Positions 1 through 5,170 of a stretch of 9,218 bases of DNA are shown here, one piece after another; positions within the stretch are counted from its first letter, which is position 1, and every line of letters starts with the position of its first letter. Position numbers and translations under genes: made by a program. The notes beneath the pieces were generated by a model, which saw only the letters and a list, made by a program, of their open reading frames with translations, did no database searches and had not been told where the DNA came from. The stretch lies in the NCBI GenBank assembly GCA_028689195.1, contig JAQTWR010000085.1:1-9218 (forward strand). Direction: 5' to 3'. The stretch is from Anaerolineales bacterium (lineage in GTDB: Bacteria > Chloroflexota > Anaerolineae > Anaerolineales > Villigracilaceae).

Positions 1-1
1 C

Positions 2-2071
2 TCATCCCCTAGTCCCTTCCTCCTCGAAATCGGCGTCGAAGAACTTCCCGCTTCTGATGTGGATTCCGCCCGCGAGCTTTTATCTGCCCGCGTACCGCAT
101 CTTTTAACCGAACTTCATCTCGCCCACGAAGGAGCGCGGATTTTCACTACCCCGCGCAGAATCGTCGTGGCGATTAATTCCCTCGCCCCGAATCAGCCCG
201 ACCGCGAAGACCTCGTCAAAGGTCCGCCCGCTGATAAAGCCTTCGACAAAAACGGAATCGCCACACCCGCCGCGATGGGCTTCGCCAAGCAAAATGGCGT
301 GGATACCCAAGACCTCGAAGTCCGCGAAGAGGGCGGAGGCAAATCCGTCTTCGCCGTCGTCAAACAAAAAGGACGCCCGACTCCCGAAGTGCTGGCGGAA
401 GCGTTGCCCAAACTCGTTGCCGAAATCAAATTCGAAAAATCCATGCGCTGGAATGATTCTGGCATCGCCTTCTCGCGTCCCATCCGCTGGTACGTGGCAT
501 TGCTCGGCGACATGGTCATCCCGTTTGAATATGCTGGCGTCGTGAGCGGCAACGTCACCCGCGGACTCCGCCCCTATGACTCCCCCGCCATCACTATCCC
601 CTCCGCCGACAAATATTTCGACGTCATCCGCGAAGCAGGCGTCCTCCTCGATAAAGAAGAACGCAAAGCCGCCATCGTGGAGCAGGTCAACCAAGCCGCC
701 GCATTGATGGGCGGTGAAGCGATTATTGAAGAAGGTTTGCTGAGCGAAGTTAGCAACCTCATCGAAATGCCCACCGCCATCATGGGCGGATTCAACGAAG
801 AATTTTTGACCCTCCCGCGTGATGTTTTGATTTCCGTCATGAAGAAACATCAGCGTTATTTCCCCGTGCAACGCCGCGTAGAGACGCAGAATTCTGCGTC
901 TCTACTGCCGCATTTCATCGCCATCCGCAACGGTGATGATATCCATATAGATACCGTGCGTGAAGGAAATGAACACGTTCTCGGTGCGCGCTTTGCCGAC
1001 GCCAACTTCTTCGTCCGCGAAGATATCAAACTCAAACTTGAAGAATATCGTCCCAAACTTGCCTCGCTGACCTTCCACACCAAACTCGGCTCGATGTTGG
1101 ATAAATCCGACCGCATGTTGAAACTCGGCGCGGAAGTCGGGATGTTGCTTGGCTTCAAAAGCGTGGAAGAGATCAAACCTTTGGGACGCGCCGTCTATCT
1201 CGCCAAAGCCGACCTCGTGACTCAGATGGTTACAGAGATGACCTCGCTGCAAGGAATCATCGGCGGCGAGTATGCGCTCCGCAGCGGAGAAGATGCTGAA
1301 GTCGCCAAAGCAATTGCGGAGCAATATCAAACCGTGCCACAAAGTAAAGTCGGTATGGCGGTTGCGTTGACAGATCGCATTGATTCGCTCGTCGGACTCT
1401 TCGCCGCAGGACTTGCTCCCACCGGCGCGAAAGACCCCTTCGGTCTGCGCCGCGCCGCCATCGGCGTTGTCCAGCCGCTCATCGAACATGACATGGATTT
1501 TGATTTAGCCGAAATCGTCAAACGCTCCGCGACCATGCAGCCGATTGAAGTCGGCGCCGACGCGCAAAAACAAATCCTCGAATTCATCGCGGGACGTTTG
1601 AAAGTTGTGTTAGGCGATTTGGGTTATAAGCACGACGTTATCGAATCTATTCTCGCCGCGCAATCGAATAATCCCGCAGGGACAGTCCGCGCCGTGAAGC
1701 AACTTCAAGAGTGGGTCAAGCGTGAAGATTGGTCGTCCACGCTCGATGGTTTTGCAAGGTGTGTGAGAATTCTACGAAGCCAGACCAAGGACGAAGGACA
1801 GAAGACCGAGGTGAACGAGAAAGTCTTTGCTGCGGAAGAAGAGCGTGCGCTTTACAAGGCGCTTCAAACCTCCGTCCTCCGTCCCCCGTCTTCCGTCAAC
1901 GAATTCCTTGAAATCGTCATCAAACTCATCCCCTCTATCACCGCCTTCTTTGACAAGGTCATGGTCATGGCGGAAGATGAAAAGGTCAAGCAGAATCGCC
2001 TCGCGCTGGTTGGGCAAATTGCGAACCTGTCCAAAGGCATCGCGGATTTGAGCAAACTCGAAGGATTTTAG
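2..2071 (+). CDS. glyS: Glycine--tRNA ligase beta subunit (5' end outside window)
   Basis: Beta chain of the bacterial alpha2beta2-type glycyl-tRNA synthetase. It carries the tRNA-recognition domains and acts with the alpha chain (GlyQ) to charge tRNA-Gly in the cytoplasm. The frame is open to the left edge and reads the classic beta-chain start FLLEIGVEELPASD at codons 6-19, so the GTG at 59 is internal. Other family landmarks are RWNDSGIAFSRPIRW (about 140-160), KKHQRYFPV (from about 281), ARFADANFFVRED, GAKDPFGLRRAAIGV and the C-terminal MAEDEKVKQNRLAL...LSKLEGF. The visible 689 codons match a full beta chain. The Ser/Pro-rich SSPSP before the domain start could be the native N-terminus or a linker from a fused alpha chain; the window cannot decide. 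Three loops carry repeat DNA read in frame (a palindrome at 878-905, heptad elements at 1784-1811 and 1869-1896). An intrinsic terminator follows 24 nt after the stop. Confidence 0.96.
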   Translation, partial: SSPSPFLLEIGVEELPASDVDSARELLSARVPHLLTELHLAHEGARIFTTPRRIVVAINSLAPNQPDREDLVKGPPADKAFDKNGIATPAAMGFAKQNGVDTQDLEVREEGGGKSVFAVVKQKGRPTPEVLAEALPKLVAEIKFEKSMRWNDSGIAFSRPIRWYVALLGDMVIPFEYAGVVSGNVTRGLRPYDSPAITIPSADKYFDVIREAGVLLDKEERKAAIVEQVNQAAALMGGEAIIEEGLLSEVSNLIEMPTAIMGGFNEEFLTLPRDVLISVMKKHQRYFPVQRRVETQNSASLLPHFIAIRNGDDIHIDTVREGNEHVLGARFADANFFVREDIKLKLEEYRPKLASLTFHTKLGSMLDKSDRMLKLGAEVGMLLGFKSVEEIKPLGRAVYLAKADLVTQMVTEMTSLQGIIGGEYALRSGEDAEVAKAIAEQYQTVPQSKVGMAVALTDRIDSLVGLFAAGLAPTGAKDPFGLRRAAIGVVQPLIEHDMDFDLAEIVKRSATMQPIEVGADAQKQILEFIAGRLKVVLGDLGYKHDVIESILAAQSNNPAGTVRAVKQLQEWVKREDWSSTLDGFARCVRILRSQTKDEGQKTEVNEKVFAAEEERALYKALQTSVLRPPSSVNEFLEIVIKLIPSITAFFDKVMVMAEDEKVKQNRLALVGQIANLSKGIADLSKLEGF
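878..905. repeat. Perfect 28-bp palindrome inside glyS
   Basis: The 14-nt half GTAGAGACGCAGAA is followed by its exact reverse complement, centred on GAATTC. It is read as VETQNSASL between the conserved YFPV and LLPHFI motifs of GlyS, where the family normally has a short variable loop. Palindromes bounded by GTAGAGACGC...GCGTCTCTAC are familiar to me as dispersed repeats in cyanobacterial and Chloroflexota genomes, but I cannot confirm further copies because this window has only one. I read it as a small repetitive palindromic element tolerated in a surface loop. Confidence 0.8.
1784..1811 (-). repeat. Four-heptad repeat element, copy 1 (inside glyS)
   Basis: On the minus strand this is four 7-nt units, CCTCGGT, CTTCTGT, CCTTCGT, CCTTGGT, fitting CYTYNGT. 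On the + strand it is read as TKDEGQKTEV within a variable loop of the GlyS C-terminal region. It has the same unit number, length and first-unit motif as the copies at 1869, 2079, 2152 and 2600. Confidence 0.65.
1869..1896 (+). repeat. Four-heptad repeat element, copy 2 (inside glyS)
   Basis: The units are CCTCCGT, CCTCCGT, CCCCCGT, CTTCCGT. The stretch is read as SVLRPPSSV, joining two helices of the GlyS C-terminal domain ahead of NEFLEIVIKLIPSI. It is inverted relative to copy 1, with 57 bp between them encoding one helix (AAEEERALYKAL), so the two copies could pair partly in the mRNA. Confidence 0.65.
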
Positions 2072-2078
2072 GAAAGCG

Positions 2079-2106
2079 ACGAAAGACAAATGACCAAAGA
2101 CCGAGG
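2079..2106 (-). repeat. Four-heptad repeat element, copy 3 (after glyS)
   Basis: On the minus strand the units are CCTCGGT, CTTTGGT, CATTTGT, CTTTCGT. It starts 7 nt after the glyS stop, and its last + strand units form the 5' arm of the glyS terminator hairpin. Confidence 0.65.
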
Positions 2107-2127
2107 CTAAAGAGTCTCGGTCTTTTT
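2096..2127 (+). terminator. Intrinsic terminator of glyS
   Basis: The 10-bp stem AAAGACCGAG / CTCGGTCTTT (2096-2105 with 2116-2125) is perfect, has a 10-nt loop, and runs into TTTTT (2123-2127). It lies 24 nt past the glyS stop and just before the next promoter, so it should end the glyS transcript. Its 5' arm overlaps heptad copy 3. Confidence 0.85.
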
Positions 2128-2133
2128 ATCGCC

Positions 2134-2139
2134 TATAAT
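2134..2139 (+). promoter_or_regulatory. Candidate -10 box upstream of the four-helix-bundle gene
   Basis: A consensus TATAAT in the context CTATAATT follows the glyS terminator directly and lies 52 nt before the ATG at 2192. I see no good -35 at 16-18 nt spacing. The same CTATAATT context recurs ahead of dnaG. Transcription would start near 2146, just before heptad copy 4. Confidence 0.5.
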
Positions 2140-2151
2140 TGTCGTCGTCTT

Positions 2152-2179
2152 CCTCCGTCCTTTGTCCTCTGCCTTCAGT
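2152..2179 (+). repeat. Four-heptad repeat element, copy 4 (5' leader)
   Basis: The units are CCTCCGT, CCTTTGT, CCTCTGC, CTTCAGT. The copy fills the space between the candidate -10 box and the AAGGAG ribosome binding site of the next gene, so it would be transcribed as most of that gene's 5' leader. It is inverted relative to copy 3 across the terminator and promoter. Confidence 0.65.
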
Positions 2180-2191
2180 CAAGGAGTTTCC

Positions 2192-2599
2192 ATGTCTTTC
2201 AAATTCGAAAAATTGGAAGTTTATCAACTTGCGCTTGACTATATTGACACGATCTATGGTCTTGCGTCTCAACTTCCAAAAAGCGAAGAATACAACCTGA
2301 CATCTCAAATTACCCGCGCAGCAACATCTGTGGCATTGAATATTGCAGAAGGTTCGACAGGACAAAGCGACGCCGAACAAAATCGCTTTTTGGGCATGGC
2401 TGTCCGTTCTGTTCTTGAGACTGTTGCGTGTTTACACATTATTCGCCGCAGAAAGTTTATAACCGATGTTGCCGTTCTCGATAATGTCGAAGAAAATGCT
2501 CGTATTCTTGCATCCAAACTACATGCCTTTCGCAACGCCATCAAACCCAATCGCCAACTTCGCGAATCTGGTGTGTCTTATGATACAGAAGAAATTTAA
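2192..2599 (+). CDS. Four-helix-bundle protein (23S rRNA intervening-sequence / S23 type)
   Basis: A 135-residue soluble protein of the family first found encoded within intervening sequences of 23S rRNA genes and now known as scattered single genes of unclear function. Family marks are the N-terminal FEKLEVYQLALDYIDTIYGL helix 1, then QLPKSEEYNLTSQITRAATSVALNIAEGSTGQSDAEQNRFLGMAVRSV, where the R-A-x-x-S-V-x-x-N-I-A-E-G core is the signature. Helices 3 and 4 run to about residue 118 and a polar tail follows. The ATG at 2192 is chosen because AAGGAG (2181-2186) lies 5 nt upstream and the family motif starts at once; the longer in-frame start at 2162 would read through the repeat. The gene is visibly more A/T-rich than glyS, dnaG or the oxidase gene, which fits lateral acquisition. 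No rRNA gene is in the window. The cellular role is not known. Confidence 0.88.
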   Translation: MSFKFEKLEVYQLALDYIDTIYGLASQLPKSEEYNLTSQITRAATSVALNIAEGSTGQSDAEQNRFLGMAVRSVLETVACLHIIRRRKFITDVAVLDNVEENARILASKLHAFRNAIKPNRQLRESGVSYDTEEI

Positions 2600-2627
2600 C
2601 CTCCGTCCTCTGTCCTTCGTCTTTGAT
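2600..2627 (+). repeat. Four-heptad repeat element, copy 5 (intergenic spacer)
   Basis: The units are CCTCCGT, CCTCTGT, CCTTCGT, CTTTGAT. It begins on the base after the stop codon of the four-helix-bundle gene and ends 2 nt before the ATG at 2630, so the spacer is essentially this element. It leaves no room for a Shine-Dalgarno sequence for the downstream gene. Confidence 0.7.
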
Positions 2628-2629
2628 TT

Positions 2630-3142
2630 ATGAACCACCTTGAATGGCGCGAAAAATTTTTAGAAGCGGTCGCCGCGTGTTCCAATGAAGGACGCGAAGC
2701 GGCGGAATATATCCGCGCGCGGGGGACGTATATCGGGTTGAGAGGCGCGCGGAAAAATGTCGGCGCGTTTTGGGTATTGACCCGTTCGATATATTTCAAC
2801 GCCGCGCATTATTCGCGCGAAGATTCCATCGCAAATCCCGCCGCGTGGACTCTGCTCATTCACGAGGTCAAACACTTGCAGCAGGGATTTTTCACCGCGC
2901 TTTCGATTTACGGGGAACTCGAGGCGTGGCAAATCCAATTCCGCTTGTACAAAAAAATAACGGGGCAAAATCTTCATCCCGCGCTGGAAGAGATCGTCTC
3001 GCTGCCGTTGAACATGGAACGCGAGAACCTGCGCCGCGCGCGCAAATTGATGACCGATTATGCGGGCGTCATGTACGGGGCAAATCTCTATCCGCTTTAC
3101 CCGCTTCACAGAGAAATTAAATATTGGCTGACCCGAAAATAA
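2630..3142 (+). CDS. Uncharacterised protein with HEVKH zinc-peptidase-like motif
   Basis: 170 residues; I do not recognise a named family. The sequence has HEVKHLQQG at residues 78-86, an HExxH zinc-binding signature on a predicted helix (TLLIHEVKHLQQGF). An acidic GELEAW follows at 95-100, where E96 or E98 could be the third zinc ligand of a gluzincin-like site. Before it lies a strand-like TRSIYFNAAHY (66-76), and after it a helical, Arg-rich C-terminal half. There is no signal peptide or membrane segment, so it is probably cytoplasmic. The start at 2630 is the first ATG of the frame, but no ribosome binding site precedes it because repeat copy 5 occupies the spacer. Translational coupling to the upstream gene, whose stop is 30 nt away, is possible. 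It may be a true protease or a small zincin-like domain with another role. Confidence 0.7.
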   Translation: MNHLEWREKFLEAVAACSNEGREAAEYIRARGTYIGLRGARKNVGAFWVLTRSIYFNAAHYSREDSIANPAAWTLLIHEVKHLQQGFFTALSIYGELEAWQIQFRLYKKITGQNLHPALEEIVSLPLNMERENLRRARKLMTDYAGVMYGANLYPLYPLHREIKYWLTRK

Positions 3143-3182
3143 AACGCAGACTTTCTTTTCCAAATCTTTACAAACCGCTCAT

Positions 3183-3224
3183 CCTCGTTTTATTCAATCT
3201 GGGTAAACTTGACTGAAAACGAGG
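3183..3224 (+). promoter_or_regulatory. Inverted repeat covering the oxidase ribosome binding site
   Basis: CCTCGTTTT (3183-3191) and AAAACGAGG (3216-3224) are a perfect 9-bp inverted repeat with a 24-nt loop. Inside it, TCAA (3194-3197) can also pair with TTGA (3209-3212). The right arm contains GAGG (3221-3224), the Shine-Dalgarno core 5 nt before the ATG at 3230. If both arms are transcribed the hairpin would block ribosome access; if not, the repeat could be an operator. A possible -35 (TTTACA, 3167-3172) lacks a convincing -10. Confidence 0.55.
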
Positions 3225-3229
3225 TGAAC

Positions 3230-4813
3230 ATGTCGAAACAAAAAAATATATATCGTCGTGATTTTCTAAAACTCGCCGGACTCGGCGCGGGCGCGCTTGC
3301 GCTTAACAGCGCGTTGGCGTCATGTCAAAAAATAGCCGCCGTGCCGACGGCGCTTCTTCCCGCCGCGCTGCCCACGTCTACGCCTGTGAAGGGCGTGGAC
3401 GGACTCGTGGAACTCAATATCCGCGCCGCGAAAAGCGAAATCCAAATTTTGGATGGAGAGAAAACCCGCGTCTGGCAGTTTCAATCCGAACTTATCCAAG
3501 GCGACGCGGGAGCGCTGACGCCGATTCCAAATTCGTATCTCGCGCCAGTCGTCCGCATTCGGCAGGGACAAACTTTCCGCGCGCGCCTTACTAATGAACT
3601 GGATCAAAAAACCATCATCCATTGGCACGGCATGAAAATCCCCGAGGCTATGGACGGGCATCCGCGCCTTGTGATTGCGCCCGGCAAAACCTACGATTAT
3701 GAATTCAAGGTGATCAACCGCGCCGGCACATATTGGTTTCATCCGCACCCGCACATGATGACGGGCGGTCAGGTGTACAACGGCATGGCGGGATTATTCA
3801 TCGTGCATGACGAAAGCGAATCGGCGCTTGGTTTGCCCGACGGCGATTTCGACGTGCCGCTCGTGATTCAAGATCGCATTTTCGACGCGAACAATCAATT
3901 CTCTTATACAGGCGATTCGATGACGGGCTTTCTCGGCGATAAGATTCTAGTCAACGGCGCGCCCGATTTCAAATTGAAGGTCGCCACGCGCCCGTATCGT
4001 TTGCGCCTCTTGAACGGCTCGAACGCGCGCATTTACAAATTGGCGTGGAGCGACGACTCGCCGTTCACCGTTATCGGCACAGACGGCGGCTTGCTGGAGA
4101 AACCCATTCAGCGCGATTTCATCATGCTCGCGCCCGCGCAGCGCATCGAGTTATGGGTGGATTTCAGCGGGCGCAAAGTCGGCGAAGAGATTGTATTGAA
4201 GAGCCAGCCCTTCGTCGCGGGATTTGAAACGGGCATGATGGGCGGACTTTCCACTCAAGGCGCGCCGTTTGATATTTTGACCGTATCGGTGGAAGAAGAA
4301 TCGACGCGGCGTTCCGACCTTCCATCTGTTCTGTCATCCCCGAATTTTTACCAGCCTCAAGACGCTGCGCGGACGCGCACGATTCAACTCAATATGCAAA
4401 TGATGACAGGCACGTTGAACGGACGCACCTTCGTTATGGACGAAGTCGCAAACGACGAGAAGGTCAATCTCGACGACCTCGAAATTTGGGAATTTGCAAA
4501 CATCGGGCGCAGCGGAGTCGGTATGATGGGCGGAGGCGGCATGATGTCGCAGCCGCATCCCATGCACATGCACGCGGTGCAGTTCAAAATCATCGAGCGC
4601 GTGGTGGATAATCCGCAAATGGCGGTGGGATATGACGAAGTCCGAAACGGATTTGTGGACGACGGCTGGATGGACACCGTATTAACTTGGCCCGGCGAGC
4701 GCGTGCGTGTGCTGGTCAAATTTGAGCATTACGCGGGTTTATACCTGTATCACTGCCATAACCTCGAACATGAAGACGGCGGCATGATGCGGAACTTTGA
4801 AATTTTGGCTTAA
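3230..4813 (+). CDS. Tat-exported multicopper oxidase, CueO-like, probable lipoprotein
   Basis: A 527-residue periplasmic or surface oxidase that couples one-electron oxidation of substrate (Cu(I), phenolics or bilirubin-type compounds in relatives) to reduction of O2 to water. Residues 8-32 form a twin-arginine signal, YRRDFLKLAGLGAGAL, ending in LASC with Cys32 as a likely lipidation site. All four copper motifs are present: HWHG (131-134), HPHPH (171-175), HPMHMH (443-448) and HCHNLEHEDGGMM (508-520). Cys509 is the type 1 copper/trinuclear bridge and Met519 the likely axial ligand. Met-rich stretches (GMMGG near 331-335, MMGGGGMM just before the third motif) recall cuprous oxidases involved in copper tolerance. 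Length fits a three-cupredoxin-domain enzyme. ATG 3230 is preferred over the TTG at 3209 because GAGGTG sits just before it and the Tat motif follows. No copper pump or sensor gene adjoins it. The stop codon lies in the target repeat of the element at 4816. Confidence 0.93.
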   Translation: MSKQKNIYRRDFLKLAGLGAGALALNSALASCQKIAAVPTALLPAALPTSTPVKGVDGLVELNIRAAKSEIQILDGEKTRVWQFQSELIQGDAGALTPIPNSYLAPVVRIRQGQTFRARLTNELDQKTIIHWHGMKIPEAMDGHPRLVIAPGKTYDYEFKVINRAGTYWFHPHPHMMTGGQVYNGMAGLFIVHDESESALGLPDGDFDVPLVIQDRIFDANNQFSYTGDSMTGFLGDKILVNGAPDFKLKVATRPYRLRLLNGSNARIYKLAWSDDSPFTVIGTDGGLLEKPIQRDFIMLAPAQRIELWVDFSGRKVGEEIVLKSQPFVAGFETGMMGGLSTQGAPFDILTVSVEEESTRRSDLPSVLSSPNFYQPQDAARTRTIQLNMQMMTGTLNGRTFVMDEVANDEKVNLDDLEIWEFANIGRSGVGMMGGGGMMSQPHPMHMHAVQFKIIERVVDNPQMAVGYDEVRNGFVDDGWMDTVLTWPGERVRVLVKFEHYAGLYLYHCHNLEHEDGGMMRNFEILA

Positions 4814-4815
4814 CA
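4810..4815 (+). repeat. Left target-site duplication, TTAACA
   Basis: A six-base direct repeat identical to 5101-5106. It flanks the inverted-repeat element and includes the TAA stop codon (4811-4813) of the oxidase gene. Confidence 0.6.
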
Positions 4816-4850
4816 ACTCGCCTTACGCAATGTCGTTCTGATTGAAGCGA

Positions 4851-4871
4851 CCCTAGCGCCGCCCGCTAGGG
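4851..4871. repeat. Hairpin in the left part of the inserted element
   Basis: CCCTAGCG (4851-4858) and CGCTAGGG (4864-4871) form a perfect 8-bp stem with a 5-nt loop. No T-run follows, so it is not a terminator on the + strand. Confidence 0.7.
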
Positions 4872-4948
4872 CAGGTGAGAACCTCTCCGATTATCTCAGA
4901 GACCCTTCGCTCCGCTACTAAAGAATAAGGAATTTCAAAACCGTTTTT

Positions 4949-5014
4949 GCCGCGGATTTCACTAATTTACGCGAATTTTTAAATCTATCCGTGATAATCC
5001 GCGTAATTCGTGGC
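4949..5014. repeat. Long imperfect inverted repeat (CCGCGGATTT type)
   Basis: The left arm from GCCGCGGATTTCAC (4949-) and the right arm ending CCGCGTAATTCGTGGC (4999-5014) pair over roughly 25 bases with mismatches and G-U pairs, around an A/T-rich centre. Repeats of the form 'cgcggatt...atccgtg...aatccgcg' are common intergenic elements in many bacteria, as far as I recall. Here one lies nested in the 4816-5100 element. Confidence 0.55.
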
Positions 5015-5040
5015 TGAATCTTTTGTTCCTTTTGCTTTGA

Positions 5041-5059
5041 ACCGCGTTTTTTGCGCGGT
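5041..5059 (+). repeat. Short hairpin near the right end of the element
   Basis: ACCGCG (5041-5046) pairs with CGCGGT (5054-5059) around a T-rich 7-nt loop, followed by GGTTTT. As a terminator it would be weak. Confidence 0.45.
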
Positions 5060-5100
5060 GGTTTTACTCAGGGCGATACGTTCAAAGTGCGTAAGGTGAG

Positions 5101-5106
5101 TTAACA
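5101..5106 (+). repeat. Right target-site duplication, TTAACA
   Basis: Direct copy of 4810-4815 on the far side of the inverted-repeat element. The sequence after it (AATG and then the terminator stem) is what would originally have followed the oxidase stop codon. Confidence 0.6.
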
Positions 5107-5110
5107 AATG

Positions 5111-5134
5111 AAGACGGGCGCAAGCCCGTCTTTT
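5111..5134 (+). terminator. Intrinsic terminator, originally of the oxidase gene
   Basis: The 9-bp stem AAGACGGGC / GCCCGTCTT (5111-5119 with 5124-5132) closes a GCAA tetraloop and runs into TTTT (5131-5134). It now lies about 300 nt after the oxidase stop because of the inserted element, and directly ahead of the dnaG promoter. Confidence 0.88.
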
Positions 5135-5142
5135 CTCTTGAT

Positions 5143-5170
5143 TTGCCAAATCTCCGAATACGTCTATAAT
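5143..5170 (+). promoter_or_regulatory. Promoter of dnaG-rpoD
   Basis: TTGCCA (5143-5148), a 16-nt spacer, then consensus TATAAT (5165-5170). Transcription should begin about 6-8 nt later, near 5176-5178, which is only about 4-6 nt before the dnaG ATG at 5182. Confidence 0.65.

Larger units (their letters stand above)
4816..5100. mobile_element. MITE-like non-coding insertion, 285 bp
   Basis: Terminal inverted repeats CTCGCCTTACGCA (4817-4829) and TGCGTAAGGTGAG (5088-5100) match at 12 of 13 positions, and TTAACA stands on both outer sides. The interior has no plausible gene and several hairpins (4851-4871, 4949-5014, 5041-5059). Removing the element with one TTAACA rejoins the oxidase stop codon to a strong terminator starting 6 nt later, which is good internal evidence for insertion. 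The repeats can instead be drawn two bases longer (AACTC...GAGTT, 14 of 15), leaving a 3-bp AAC duplication, so the exact ends are uncertain. No transposase is present, so it would need one supplied in trans. This accounts for nearly all of the 368-nt gap before dnaG. Confidence 0.7.

Noticed and set aside
59..61. GTG as the start of glyS
   Set aside because: Conserved GlyS beta residues (LLEIGVEELPASD) are encoded upstream in the same frame.
104..871. Long minus-strand open frame (255 codons) opposite glyS
   Set aside because: The + strand frame is an unmistakable GlyS. The antisense frame is kept open by codon bias and has no recognisable domain.
2162..2191. Upstream in-frame start for the four-helix-bundle protein
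   Set aside because: It would translate the heptad repeat and the Shine-Dalgarno sequence. ATG 2192 has AAGGAG at correct spacing and fits the family N-terminus.
1784..2627. CRISPR array
   Set aside because: The repeats are degenerate heptads on both strands, within and between genes, with no regular unique spacers and no cas genes.
3209..3229. TTG start for the multicopper oxidase
   Set aside because: It would translate through the GAGGTG site. ATG 3230 gives a standard Tat signal peptide.
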